Shown here: piece by piece, positions 1 through 9,906 of the stretch | Layout: each line of letters begins with the position of its first letter | Numbering within the stretch: the first letter of the stretch is position 1 | From: CAIWHR01 sp963779805 | GTDB lineage: Bacteria > Pseudomonadota > Gammaproteobacteria > Burkholderiales > Casimicrobiaceae | Reading direction: 5' to 3' | Assembly: GCA_963779805.1 (NCBI GenBank) | Contig: CAVZZN010000012.1 | Coordinates: forward strand, 558,001-622,000 | DNA: 64,000 nucleotides | The notes under the pieces: model-generated | Told to the model about the DNA's origin: nothing | What the model saw: only the letters and a program-made list of their open reading frames with translations | The model's database searches: none | Translations under genes and position numbers: made by a program

Positions 1-161
1 TGGGGATCCTGACGCCGTTCGCCACCGGGCCGAGCCCGGTGTACTACGGCAGCGGCTACCTGCCCACCAAGGACTACTGGCGACTGGGGACGATCTACGG
101 CCTGCTGTTCATCGCCGTGTTCCTGATCGTCGGGGTGCCCTGGATCGCGTTCGTGATGTAG
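1..161 (+). CDS. DASS-family anion:sodium symporter, C-terminal end (partial)
   Basis: Only the last 52 codons are in the window; the reading frame begins at base 3 and stops with TAG at 159-161. The translated end has the pattern GILTPFATGPSPVYYGSGY followed by a polar turn and one hydrophobic helix ending in GVPWIAFVM. The T-P-x-A-T-G-P-x-P-V-Y-x-G-S-G-Y segment is typical of the C-terminal repeat of divalent anion:Na+ symporters (SLC13/DASS, CitT/SdcS type), which import di- and tricarboxylates. The substrate cannot be told from this fragment. A dicarboxylate carrier would fit the fumarase gene downstream, but that is inference. Confidence 0.75.
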   Translation, partial: GILTPFATGPSPVYYGSGYLPTKDYWRLGTIYGLLFIAVFLIVGVPWIAFVM

Positions 162-420
162 TGCGGACGATGCAGGCGAAGGAACGCCGGGACCCATCCA
201 GGCGCTCACGCTCGCGCCCGATGCGCGCCGGAACCGTACCCGCCGCTGCCGCCGGGGCAACGTGGCTGGTGTGCAGGGGAAACCATCGCACCGTCTGCCG
301 TGCGCAGCCCGGCGGTGACGCAGCGTTGTCGTTGTCACGTAGCCGACTGTTCGTTCGGCATCGCGGTGCGCATCACGGCCGGAGCGCGATGGTGTTGCCG
401 GACATGCCACCGACGGTGCC

Positions 421-608
421 GGCGTTGGCGGGGATCGGCGCGGTCCGGGAGCGCATCTGAGGCGCGCGCGAACGCGTAGACGGGTGGCGCGACGAGCTCT
501 CGGCGTTGGTGAACGTTAACGATGGAGGCGAAGGAGTGCCGGGACCCGTCTTCGCGTTCGCGCGTGCCGAAGCTAAGCGACCGGACCGCGCCGATCCCTG
601 CCAACGCC
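421..608. repeat. Large imperfect inverted repeat with a partial direct copy at 168-236
   Basis: The arms are 421-448 and 581-608; the reverse complement of one matches the other at 27 of 28 positions. The similarity continues inward through ACGCG-A/T-AGACGGGT (about 470-485 against 544-564), so the structure is a long snap-back of nearly 190 bases. The segment 519-556 is also directly repeated at 168-205 (ACGATG-x-AGGCGAAGGA-xx-GCCGGGACCC). Open frames exist across it, but their translation is Arg/Pro/Ser-rich and has no gene-like features. This is how dispersed non-coding palindromic elements look. The whole stretch 162-853 contains this repeat and no supported gene. Confidence 0.6.
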
Positions 609-853
609 TGCCAATCGCCAACGCCAACGCCCGCGCCCCAGGGACGGCAAGACGCGTGCAACGCGAGTGTCGGCGCACCACGTGTGGCATTTCGCTCCAT
701 CCGGAATGCACCTTCCGGCCATCGGTTGATGGGGGTCAATGTGGCATTCCATGGCGGCGGCACAATCACATCAGGCAGTCGTGATACGGCTGCCGGGTCG
801 GTCGCAAAAAATCTGTATCACGTTGCGGCCGTTCGTCGCCAACCGAGAAGATC

Positions 854-1060
854 ATGGAACTCACGCTCGATCGTCGCCTCGTGAACGCATACGAGGACCC
901 CACGGCCTCCAGCCGTCCGCCCCGTGAAGCCCTGGCGCCCAGCGCCGAGCCGCACGGTCTGTTCGCGCGCCTGATGACGATGCCCCCGCTCGACGAAGAG
1001 GAAGACGTCGTGCCGCGCGCGGTGGAGATGCTGCCCTTCGTGGCGGCCTGGGGCGACTGA
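854..1060 (+). CDS. Small hypothetical protein, 68 aa
   Basis: An ATG preceded by CGAGAAGATC opens a 68-codon frame ending in TGA. Third codon positions are overwhelmingly G or C and the product is acidic in its second half (DEEEDVV), which is unlike the Arg-rich translations of shadow frames and argues for a real gene. There is no signal peptide, membrane segment or recognisable motif. It stands alone between the repeat region and the 3' end of fumC on the other strand. I do not recognise a family. Confidence 0.45.
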   Translation: MELTLDRRLVNAYEDPTASSRPPREALAPSAEPHGLFARLMTMPPLDEEEDVVPRAVEMLPFVAAWGD

Positions 1061-1173
1061 GCGAGGCTGGGGCGTCCCCCGCGACTTGCGGAGGGACGCG
1101 ACTGAGCGTCACGGGGGCCCGCACTGCCGGGCCGCTCGCCGTGCTCCGGTCGCCATGACGGCGGCCGCCGCGC

Positions 1174-2586
1174 TCATTCGCCCTCGCCGGGGCGCGTCAT
1201 CGCCTCCGGCTTTACCCATCGATCGAACTCCTCGTCGCTGACGTAGCCGAGCTTGCGCGCGGCCTCGCGCAGCGACGTGCCGTCGCGATGCGCCGCGAGC
1301 GCGATCTGCGCGGCCTTCTCGTAGCCGATGTGGGGGTTGAGCGCCGTCACGAGCATCAGCGAATCGTCGAGATGTCGCGCGATGCGCTCGCGATTGGGCT
1401 CGATGCCCCGCGCGCAGCGCTCGTCGAACGAGCGCACGGCATCCGCGAGCAGCTCGATCGACTCGAGCACGTTGTGCAGGATCACGGGCTTGTAGACGTT
1501 GAGCTGGAAGTTGCCCTGCGAGCCCGCGAAGGCGACCGCGGCGTCGTTGCCGAACACCTGCACCGCCACCATCGTGAGCGCCTCGCATTGCGTCGGATTG
1601 ATCTTGCCGGGCATGATCGACGAGCCCGGCTCGTTGTCCGGCACCGTGATCTCGCCGATCCCCGCGCGCGGCCCGCTCGCGTACCACCGCACGTCGTTGG
1701 CGATCTTCATCAGCGCGATCGCCAGCGTGCGCAGGGCGGCGCTCGCGTTCACCATGGCATCGTGGGCCGACAACGCCGCGAACGGATTGCGCGCCGCACG
1801 GAACGGCTCGCCGGTCATCGCCGCGATCACGCGTGCGACGGTGGCGCCGAACCGCGGATGCGCATTGAGCCCGGTGCCCACCGCCGTGCCGCCGAGCGCG
1901 AGCTCGCGCAGCGGTCCCTTGGCCGCCTCGATACCGGCGAGCGCGTCATCGAGCTGCGCGACCCAACCCGAGATCACCTGGCCCAGCGTGATCGGCGTCG
2001 CATCCTGCAGGTGCGTGCGCCCGATCATCACCACGTCGGCAAAGGCTTCGGACTTTCCCTGCAGCGTGGCGCGCAGGGCCTGCACCGCCGGCACCACGTC
2101 GTGCACGAGTCCCGTCACGCTCGCGACGTGCATCACCGCCGGGAACACGTCGTTGGAGGACTGGCTGCGATTCACGTCGTCGTTCGGATGAATGGGCGTC
2201 TTGCTGCCGAGCGCGCCGCCCGCGAGCTGGATCGCGCGATTGGCGATCACCTCGTTGGCATTCATGTTCGTCTGCGTTCCGGACCCCGTCTGGAACACGC
2301 CGAGCGGGAATTGCGCGTCGAGCCGGCCCGCGATCACGTCGTCCGCCGCGCGCACGATGAGGTCGACCTTGTGCGCCGGCAACGTGCCGAGCTCGCCGTT
2401 CGCGATCGCCGCGCAGCGCTTCACGATGCCGAGCGCGCGGATCACCGCACGCCGCCAGTGGAAACGCTCGAGCGCGATGGGAAAGTTCTGCAGCGAACGT
2501 TGCGTCTGGGCACCCCAGAGGCGATCCGCGGGTACGGCGACTTCGCCCAGGGCGTCCTTCTCGATGCGGGTGGTGGTCGTGGCCAT
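1174..2586 (-). CDS. fumC: Fumarate hydratase, class II
   Basis: This is a 470-residue member of the fumarase/aspartase superfamily, which interconverts fumarate and L-malate in the cytoplasmic TCA cycle. The signature GSSIMPGKINPTQCE is complete (consensus GSSxMxxKxN). The other conserved blocks are also present: TGSGTQTNMNANEV, HPNDDVNRSQSSND and GRTHLQDATPITLG. The length matches the FumC norm of about 460-470. The frame stays open 13 codons further upstream, but ATG at 2586 is chosen because GGGAG lies eight bases before it and the family-typical start (TRIEKDALGEV) follows. It is transcribed divergently from putA with 191 bases between the starts. FumC is the iron-free, heat-stable isozyme. 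Confidence 0.95.
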   Translation of the reverse strand: MATTTTRIEKDALGEVAVPADRLWGAQTQRSLQNFPIALERFHWRRAVIRALGIVKRCAAIANGELGTLPAHKVDLIVRAADDVIAGRLDAQFPLGVFQTGSGTQTNMNANEVIANRAIQLAGGALGSKTPIHPNDDVNRSQSSNDVFPAVMHVASVTGLVHDVVPAVQALRATLQGKSEAFADVVMIGRTHLQDATPITLGQVISGWVAQLDDALAGIEAAKGPLRELALGGTAVGTGLNAHPRFGATVARVIAAMTGEPFRAARNPFAALSAHDAMVNASAALRTLAIALMKIANDVRWYASGPRAGIGEITVPDNEPGSSIMPGKINPTQCEALTMVAVQVFGNDAAVAFAGSQGNFQLNVYKPVILHNVLESIELLADAVRSFDERCARGIEPNRERIARHLDDSLMLVTALNPHIGYEKAAQIALAAHRDGTSLREAARKLGYVSDEEFDRWVKPEAMTRPGEGE

Positions 2587-2777
2587 GGTGCGCTCCCTGA
2601 GGATGCGGGCCGACGCGACCGGCACGGCGGCGGCAGGTCGGATTCACGACGCCCGCGTGACCGGAACCGGCCCGGCCGCTTGCGGTCTGATACGGCCGCG
2701 GGGGGGCGCGGTTCCTTGTCCTGTGCCGGACAGGGGGTCCGTCGGACTATGATTACCCGTAAACCGCGATCGCGGCC

Positions 2778-5700
2778 ATGTCCCCCGATACGATCCCCCC
2801 CTCCCGCGTGCCGTTCGACCTCGGTATCCCGCCGGGCGTCGCCGACCCCGGTCGTGCAGCCGTCGATGCCGCCTATCGCATCCCCGAGGCCGCCGCCGTG
2901 CTCCCGCTGCTCGACGAAGCGCGATTCGCGCCCGACGAACTGCAGCGCGTACAGGCCCTCGCGCAGGATCTCGCGCGGAAGGTGCGCAACGCGCGGGCCC
3001 GCTCCGGTGGCGTGGATGCGCTCATGCTCGAGTTCTCGCTCGATACCGAGGAGGGGGTCGCGCTGATGTGCCTCGCGGAGGCGCTGCTGCGCATCCCCGA
3101 TGCGGCCACGCGCGACCGCCTCATTCGCGACAAGCTCGCAGGCGGCGAGTGGCGCTCGCACGTGGGCGCCTCGCCGTCGCTGTTCGTGAACGCCGCCGCA
3201 TGGGGCCTGCTCGTGACCGGCCACCTGATGGAGGAGCACGCCGACAGCCGGCTCGAGCAGGCGCTCACCTCGCTGCTGCGGCGCGGCGGCGAGCCGATGA
3301 TCCGCGGCGGCGTCGATTTCGCGATGCGTCTCCTCGGCCGCCAGTTCGTGACCGGTCGGACCATCGAGGAGGCGCTCGCGAACGCGCGCGAGCGCGAAGC
3401 GCGCGGCTACACGTTCGCGTTCGACATGCTGGGCGAAGGCGCCGTGACCACCGACGATGCGCAGCGCTACGGCGAGGCGTACGAGCGCGCCCTGCACGCG
3501 ATCGGCGCCGCCAATGCCGGCCGCGGCGTCTATGCGGGGTCCGGCATTTCCGTGAAGCTGTCCGCGCTGCACCCGCGCTTCACGCCGACCCAGCGCGAAC
3601 GCGTGGCGCGCGAGCTCGGCCCTCGCGTGCTGCTGCTCGCCCGGCTCGCGAAAGAGTACGACATCGGCTTCAACCTCGATGCCGAGGAAGCGGATCGCCT
3701 GGGACTCACGCTCGACGTGCTCGCGTGGCTTTCGGGTCATCCGGAGCTTCGCGGCTGGTCGGGGCTGGGGATCGCGGTGCAGGCCTACCAGAAACGCGCG
3801 CGGCCGCTCGTCGACTGGCTTGCCTCGCTCGCGCGGCGCGACGGGCGGCGCCTGAACGTGCGCCTCGTCAAGGGTGCGTACTGGGACGCGGAGATCAAGC
3901 GCGCGCAGGCCGAGGGCCTCGTCGACTACCCGGTGTTCACGCGCAAGGTGCACAGCGACGTGGCGTACCTCGCGTGCGCGCGCGCGCTGCTGCAGGCCCG
4001 CGACGCGATCTACGCCCAGTTCGGAACGCACAATGCGTTCACCATCGCGGCGGTGCACGCGATGGCCGGCGACGCCGACTGCGAGTTCCAGCTCCTGCAC
4101 GGCATGGGCGAGGCGCTCTACGATCACGTCCTCGGCCCGGCGAACCTCGGCCGTCGGTGTCGCGTGTACGCGCCGGTCGGGTCGCACGCGACGCTGCTGC
4201 CGTATCTCGTGCGCCGGCTGCTCGAGAACGGATCGAACAGCTCCTTCGTGCATCGCATCGTCGATCCGCGCGTCTCGATCGCCGAGCTGGTGGCCGATCC
4301 GGTCGCGCAGGCGCAGGCGACCGGAGGCTCGCCGCACCCGCGGATTGCGCTGCCGCGCGCCTTGTTCGGCGATCGCATCAACTCGCTCGGGCTCGACTTT
4401 TCAGATCCCGCCGTGCTGGCCTCGCTCGCCGTCGATCTCGCCGCCACGCCGGCGGAGCTCGATGTCGCGCCGGTCGTCGCGGCGTCGCACGCGGCGGCGC
4501 GGCGGGCGCTGGACCAGCGCCTGCTCGGCGGGCGCGAGCCGATCGAGATCCGCAATCCGGCGGATCGTTCGGATCGCGTCGGTACGGTCGCGCAGTCGAG
4601 CCTGGAGGACGTGCAGCGGGCGATCGCGCTCGCGGTCGAGCGCGGATCGTCGTGGGCCGAGGTCGCCGTGGAAGCGCGTGCGGCATGTCTCGACGCGGCG
4701 GCGGATCGCCTGCACGCCGCCACGCCGCAGCTTCTTGCGCTGCTCGCGCGCGAAGCCGGACGCACCCTCCCGAACGCGATGAACGAGGTGCGCGAGGCGA
4801 TCGACTTCTGTCGCTACTACGCCCGCGAGGCGCGCACCGAGCTCGCGCGCGGCGACGCGTCCCCGCGCGGCCCCATCGTCTGCATCTCGCCGTGGAACTT
4901 CCCGCTGTCGATCTTCGTGGGCCAGGTCGCGGCGGCGCTCGTGACGGGCAATCCGGTGCTCGCCAAGCCCGCCGAGCAGACGCCCCTCGTGGCGAGCGTT
5001 GCGGTCGCGCTGTTCCACGATGCGGGCGTGCCGCCGGTCGCGTTGCAGTACGTTCCCGGGCGCGGGGAGACGGTGGGCGCGGCGCTGGTCGCGGATCCGC
5101 GCATCGCGGGCGTGATGTTCACGGGATCGACGGCGGTGGCGCGCGCGATCCACGCGCAGCTCGTGCAGCGCGACGACGATCCCGTGCTCGTCGCCGAGAC
5201 CGGCGGCCAGAACGCGATGATCGTGGACAGCTCCGCGCTCGCGGAGCAGGTGGTCGCCGATGCGATCGCGTCCGCGTTCGACAGCGCAGGCCAGCGCTGC
5301 TCCGCGCTGCGCGTGCTGTGCCTGCAGGAAGACATCGCCCCCCGCGTGCTCACGATGGTCGAAGGCGCGATGCGCGAGCTCGCCGTCGGCGATCCGCGCC
5401 GGCTCGCGACCGACGTCGGGCCGGTGATCGATGCGCGAGGCGCTCGACCGGCTGCAGCGCCACCTGGACGCGATGCGCAACGACGGCTTTCGCGTGGTGC
5501 AGGGCGGTCGGGTGGATTTCGACGCGGAGTCGACGCGGAGTCGACTCGAGAGTCGACGACCCCCGGTCAGTCGCTGCCGCCCCGCTCGCAGCGCAAGCGA
5601 CGGCGTCGGGCGGGTGCTTCATGCTCCCGACGCTCGTCGACCTCGGCGGCCTCGAGAACCTCGATCGCCTGCGCGAGGAGGTCTTCGGCCCGGTCCTGCA

Positions 5701-6436
5701 CGTCGTGCGCTGGCGGCGCGACCAGCTGCCCGAGCTGATCGAGCGCATCAACGCCACGGGTTATGCACTCACGCATGGCATCCACACGCGCATCGACGCG
5801 ACGTGCGAGACGATCCTCGCGCGCATTCACGCCGGCAACGTCTACGTGAATCGCAACATGATCGGCGCCGTCGTCGGCGTGCAGCCGTTCGGCGGGCATG
5901 GGCTGTCGGGCACCGGGCCGAAGGCGGGCGGCCCGCTGTATCTGCGCCGCCTCGTGCGCACGCGCGTGCCGATGCGCCTCCCCGTCGAGGGTCGGCTGAC
6001 GCTGCCCGGCCCGACCGGCGAGACGAACGTCCTCGAGTTCAGGCCGCGCGGCCTGGTGGCCTGCATCGCGGACGACGAGCGCGCATTGCGCGTGCAGGCG
6101 CGCGCCGCGCAGGCGCTGGGCAACAGCGTGGTGATGCTGCGCTCGCATCACACGCACGGCATGCGGCACGCGCTGGACGCTACGCGCCTGCAGCTCGTCG
6201 ATCGCCTCGACCTCGCGCACGTCGACGCCGTCATGGCCGACCTGCCGCCGGCGAGGCTGCGCGAGTTGCGTGCGGACGTGCTGCGAGAGGAGTGCGCGAT
6301 CACGCCCGTGCTGGTGCCGGGCAGCGACGGCGAATACGATCTCGCGCAACTCGTGGTCGAGCGCACGATCACGGTGAACACCGCAGCCGCGGGCGGCAAT
6401 GCCGCGCTGCTCGCACTCGCGGCGCGGGAAGGCTGA
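2778..6436 (+). CDS. putA: Bifunctional proline dehydrogenase / P5C dehydrogenase (frameshifted)
   Basis: The product oxidises proline to glutamate in two steps: an FAD-dependent PRODH domain and an NAD-dependent aldehyde dehydrogenase domain. Visible PRODH blocks are LVKGAYWDAEIKRAQ, FGTHNAFTIAAV and YAPVGSHATLLPYLVRRLLENG (first 20 residues diagnostic). The ALDH domain has ISPWNFPLSIF, FTGSTAVARAI and the catalytic cysteine in SAGQRCSALR. There is no N-terminal ribbon-helix-helix, so this is not the trifunctional repressor form; about 1,219 codons in total. The frame changes near 5435 and again within about 5530-5600, where an extra repeat-like stretch interrupts the ALDH domain. The rest, through FGGHGLSGTGPKAGGP and a C-terminal ALDH-like tail, is intact. 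An ornithine cyclodeaminase-family gene follows after 6 bases. Confidence 0.9.
5521..5557. repeat. Repeat-like insert inside putA
   Basis: An 11-base unit GACGCGGAGTC is tandemly duplicated (5521-5531, 5532-5542) and runs into a perfect hairpin, GTCGACTC-GA-GAGTCGAC, at 5540-5557. It lies where the ALDH domain of PutA normally has a short linker before the FAPTL-like block, and the reading frame changes across it. The GGAGTCGA motif also occurs in the intergenic palindrome at 17353-17396. Confidence 0.55.
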
Positions 6437-6442
6437 GCGCGC

Positions 6443-7414
6443 GTGCTGCACGTCGACACGGCCAGCATACGCAGGCACCTGCCGTGGTCGCGCATGCTGG
6501 CCTCGCTGCACGACGCGTTGCGCAGCGAGGCTGCCGCGCCGTTGCGCACGCCGCACACGATCCCCGTGCCGGATGGCGTGCCCGGAACGCTGCTCATGAT
6601 GCCCGCGTGGCAGGTCGGGCAGCGCCTCGGCGTGAAGCTCGTGACCGTCTTTCCCGCGCGCGAGGGCGCGGGCCACTCCGTGGCCGCGGTCTATGTGCTG
6701 TTCGATGCGCGCGACGGGCGGCTGCTCGCGCTGTTCGATGGCGAGGAGATCACCGCGCGTCGCACTGCGGGGGCGTCGGCCTATGCGGCACGCGTCCTCG
6801 CGCGGCCCGACTCGCGGTACCTCGTGATGGTGGGAGCGGGACGCACCGCGCGTGCGCTCGCGGCCGCGCACGCGAGCGTGCTTCCGATCGAGCGGGTGTC
6901 GCTCTGGAGCCGGACCTACGAGCACGCGCTCGCGGCCGCCTCGGAGCTCGGGGATGCGGGCCTGCCGGTGAAGGCGTGTCGCGATCTCGAGTCCGCGGTG
7001 CGCGAAGCCGACGTGGTGTCGTGCGCCACCCTATCCACCCAGCCGCTGGTGCGCGGGGAATGGCTGCGTCCGGGCGTGCATCTCGATCTCGTCGGCGCGT
7101 TCAAGGCGACGATGCGCGAAACCGACGACGACGCGATGCGGCGCGCGGATCTCGTCGTGGTCGATCAGCGTACGGCCGCGCTCGCGGAAGGCGGGGACGT
7201 GGTGCAGGCGATCGCGAGCGGCGCGCTGCGGGCGAGCGACGTCGCCGCCGAGCTCGCGGATCTCGCGCGCGGGACGCACGCGGGACGCCGGACCGCGCGC
7301 GAGATCACGGTGTTCAAGTCGGTCGGTTTCGCGCTGGAAGACCTCGCGGCCGCCAACGCGGTGTACGACGCGCTCTGCGACGCGGCGGCTGCCGGGAAGG
7401 ATCAGCCGAGCTGA
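6443..7414 (+). CDS. Ornithine cyclodeaminase / mu-crystallin family protein
   Basis: This is a 323-residue protein of the OCD/mu-crystallin fold: an N-terminal dimerisation domain (residues 1-120) followed by a Rossmann domain with the nucleotide motif VMVGAGRTARALAAAHA. Characteristic blocks include VKLVTVFPAREGAG, LFDGEEITARRTAGASAYAAR and ATLSTQPLVRGEWLRPGVHL. The family deaminates and cyclises ornithine to proline or reduces cyclic imines such as pyrroline-2-carboxylate. It starts with GTG 6 bases after the putA stop, so co-transcription with proline catabolism is expected, and a role in proline or hydroxyproline supply is a reasonable inference. The 3' end overlaps the next gene tail to tail by 13 bases. 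Confidence 0.85.
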   Translation: MLHVDTASIRRHLPWSRMLASLHDALRSEAAAPLRTPHTIPVPDGVPGTLLMMPAWQVGQRLGVKLVTVFPAREGAGHSVAAVYVLFDARDGRLLALFDGEEITARRTAGASAYAARVLARPDSRYLVMVGAGRTARALAAAHASVLPIERVSLWSRTYEHALAAASELGDAGLPVKACRDLESAVREADVVSCATLSTQPLVRGEWLRPGVHLDLVGAFKATMRETDDDAMRRADLVVVDQRTAALAEGGDVVQAIASGALRASDVAAELADLARGTHAGRRTAREITVFKSVGFALEDLAAANAVYDALCDAAAAGKDQPS

Positions 7415-7701
7415 CGGGAGGGGAAGCGGGCGGCGCGACGTTCCTTGCGGACCGCGGGCCCACGCATGGCTCCCGTCGGGGTGTGCGATGCCTCGGGGGG
7501 CGCCTCGCGACGGATCTCGCCCAGCCCCAGCGCCGCGAGGATCAGGCCCACGACGAGCAGCGTCGTCGCCCCGACCATGAAGGGCAGCGCCCATTGCTCG
7601 AGCCCGGGCGTCGTCGCGGCGAAGACCGGCGTGACGATCGCGAGACCGATGAGCACGCCGGCGGCAAAGCCGCGTGCGCCCTGTTCTCCCGCGTTGGACA
7701 T
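7402..7701 (-). CDS. Two-TM hypothetical membrane protein, 99 aa
   Basis: The product has two hydrophobic segments, residues 12-34 (GFAAGVLIGLAIVTPVFAA) and 43-62 (FMVGATTLLVVGLILAAL). A basic, Pro/Arg-rich cytoplasmic tail follows. There is no cleavable signal peptide, and the first helix is preceded by a short polar N-terminus. The start ATG has AGAACGCTC upstream, a weak ribosome site. It is divergent to the persulfide dioxygenase gene and overlaps the end of the cyclodeaminase gene. No family is recognised. Confidence 0.6.
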   Translation of the reverse strand: MSNAGEQGARGFAAGVLIGLAIVTPVFAATTPGLEQWALPFMVGATTLLVVGLILAALGLGEIRREAPPEASHTPTGAMRGPAVRKERRAARFPSRQLG

Positions 7702-7931
7702 GAGCGTTCTCCGATGGCGAGCACGCGTCGACTATCCGGTCGGTGCCGCGCCCGCGCTATAGGCGGGCGCAGCGAAAGCTTGTCGGCCGAATCTCACACG
7801 ACGTCGAATCGACGCGAGCTTCCGCGCAAGAATTGCACTCGGCGCCCCGGTCGCTGCGCGCCGGGCGGATCTTCCCGCAATCCGGGCGTGGACATTCATA
7901 CGGTAACATCGCATCTCGCCGGGAGTCCTCG

Positions 7932-9000
7932 ATGCCGATCTTTCGCCAGCTCTTCGATCCGCCGTCCTCGACGTACACGTACCTGCTCGCCGACGAAGCG
8001 ACGCGCGAGGCCGTGCTGATCGACCCCGTGTTCGAGCAGGCGCGGCGCGACGCGGCGCTCGTGCACGAGCTCGGCCTCACGCTGCGGATGACGCTCGACA
8101 CCCACGTGCACGCCGATCACGTGACCGGCGCGTGGATCCTCAACCAGATGCTCGGGAGCCGCATCGCCATCTCGGCGCAAAGCGGGGCGCAGGGCGCCGA
8201 CCTCGAGCTCGTCGATGGCGACGTCGTGTGGTTCGGGAGCCGCCGCCTCGAAGCGTCGGCCACGCCGGGCCACACCGGCGGCTGCATGAGCGTTCGTGCT
8301 CGACGATCGCAGCATGGCGTTCACGGGCGACTGCCTGCTCATTCGCGGCAGCGGACGCACCGACTTCCAGCAGGGCGATCCGCACGCGATGTTCCGCTCG
8401 GTGCGCGAGCGCATCTTCGCGTTGCCCGACGCCTGCCTGCTGTACCCCGCGCACGATTATCGGGGCCTGACCGTGACCAGCGTGGGCGAGGAGAAGCGCT
8501 TCAACCCGCGCCTGGGCGGCGACATCGGCGAGGAGGACTTCGCCGGCTACATGAAGAACCTCGGGCTGCCGCATCCGAAGCAGATCGCGATCGCGGTGCC
8601 GGCGAACCTGCGCTGCGGGCGACCCGAGCACGAGACGGTGCCCGCCGGCGAGCCGGAATGGGCGCCGCTCACGTTCACGTTCGCGGGGATCTGGGAGATC
8701 GCGCCGCACGCGCTGACGGAGCTCAAGGAACCCGTGCAGATCGTCGACGTGCGCCAGCCCGACGAGTACACCGGTCCGCTCGGTCACATCCAGGGCGCGC
8801 GGCTGATTCCGCTCGCCGAGCTTGCGGCGCGCGCGAGCGAGATCGATCGCGCGCGTCCCGCGGTGATGGTGTGCCGCTCGGGTGCGCGCTCGGCCCAGGC
8901 GACGGTGATCCTGCAACGCGCCGGCTTCGAGCGCGTGGCCAACATGACGGGCGGCATGCTGCGCTGGCGCAGCGAAGGCCTGCCGGTCGCGCCGCCGTAG
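7932..9000 (+). CDS. Persulfide dioxygenase-rhodanese fusion (one frameshift)
   Basis: The N-terminal metallo-beta-lactamase domain is of the ETHE1/PDO type: the metal motif THVHADHVTGA, then ATPGHTGGCMS, GRTDFQQGD, YPAHDYRGLTV, GEEKRFNPRLGG and VPANLRCG. A rhodanese domain follows (QIVDVRQPDEYTGPLGHIQGAR) with the active-site loop CRSGARS. Such fusions oxidise glutathione persulfide to sulfite and transfer sulfane sulfur, detoxifying sulfide. The start ATG has CGGGAG upstream. A single extra G near 8291, between GCMS and FVLDDRSMAFTGD, shifts the frame; all conserved blocks continue on the far side, so an assembly error is more likely than inactivation. Confidence 0.85.
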
Positions 9001-9100
9001 CCAGACCCGTTACTCCAGACCCGTTACTCAGAGTAAAGCGCCGGGCACCGCCGTGACTCCGAGCTAATTCGCCGCCCGGCGCTTTACTCTGAGTAATGGG
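9001..9100. repeat. Intergenic palindromic element (TTACTC-N-GAGTAA family), copy 1
   Basis: Two arms of 23 bases, 9024-9046 and 9074-9096, are perfect reverse complements. Each contains TTACTCAGAGTAA (or its complement) followed by AGCGCCGGGC. A partial extra unit CCAGACCCGTTACTC precedes the left arm. The element starts directly after the stop codon at 9000 and ends near the stop of the convergent gene at 9114. A bidirectional terminator or REP-like role fits this position. Confidence 0.8.
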
Positions 9101-9113
9101 GTAGCGAGAGGGG

Positions 9114-9906
9114 TTACGCCGGCCGAAAGAGATACGAGTCCAGCGCGAGCGCGCTTCCTTCGAACGCGCGCAGCAGCGGCTCGGGCGTCGCGCCCTCGCC
9201 GGCTGCGCCGAGCGCGACGAACAACGGCAGGAAGTGCTCCTCGGTCGGATGCGCGCGCACCGCGCCGGGCGCCTGCTCGCGATAGGCCACGAGCTCGTCG
9301 GTCGCGCCACGCTCGAGGCTTTCCTGCAGCCATTGCGCGAACGCCCGTGCATACTCCATCGGCTGCCCGCCTTGCCGGTTCGTCATCCAGTCGCGCAGGT
9401 TGTGGGTGGCGTGACCGGAGCCGACGACGAGCACCTCCTCGCGCGCGAGCGGCGCGAGCGCTCGCCCGACGCGCAGGTGATGCGCGGGTCCGAGCTCCGT
9501 CTGGATCGAGAGCTGCACGACCGGAACGTCGGCGTCCGGGTACATCTGCAGCAGCGGCACCCACGCGCCGTGGTCGAGTCCGCGCGAGCCGTCCACACCC
9601 GCCGCGATGTCCTTCCGCCCGCAGCAGCTCGACTGCGCGCTGCGCCACGTCCGGCGCGCCCGGCGCGCGGTACTCGATGCGATACAGCGCGTCGGGAAAA
9701 CCACCGAAGTCGTGGATCGTCCCCGGGCGTTCGCTGCCGGTGAGCATCGGCACCGCGGTTTCCCAGTGCGCCGATGCCATCACGATCGCGCGCGGGCGCG
9801 GCAGCCGCTGCCCGAGCGCCTGCCAGACGCGGCCGGCCTCGCCCGACTGGATCGCGTGCATGGGCGAGCCGTGGGAAAGGAACAGGGTGGGAAGCGGTGC
9901 ATTCAT
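9114..9906 (-). CDS. DODA-type extradiol ring-opening dioxygenase, YgiD family (one frameshift)
   Basis: The product resembles class III extradiol dioxygenases of the DOPA 4,5-dioxygenase/YgiD group. The N-terminus PTLFLSHGSPMHAI carries the first metal-ligand histidine, followed by ASAHWET, DFGGFPDALYRIEY and GLDHGAWVPLLQMYPDADVP. The C-terminal block VVGSGHATHNLRDW and TEEHFLPLF are also family-typical. Zinc or iron binding and cleavage of catechol-type substrates are known for the family; the substrate here is unknown. The frame changes near 9610 between AVELLRAEG and DIAAGVDG. The ATG at 9906 overlaps the stop of an upstream remnant (ATGA). Confidence 0.8.

Noticed and set aside
168..608. 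CRISPR array
   Set aside because: Only two to three imperfect copies, inverted and irregularly spaced, with no cas genes.
161..884. Several open frames of 60-144 codons in the left intergenic region
   Set aside because: Their products are low-complexity Arg/Pro/Ser-rich and lie on repeat copies; none has a ribosome site and gene-like composition.
1288..3066. A 592-codon plus-strand open frame across fumC and into putA
   Set aside because: It is antisense to fumC; the product is Arg/His-rich with no motif, as expected from GC-rich third positions of the real genes.
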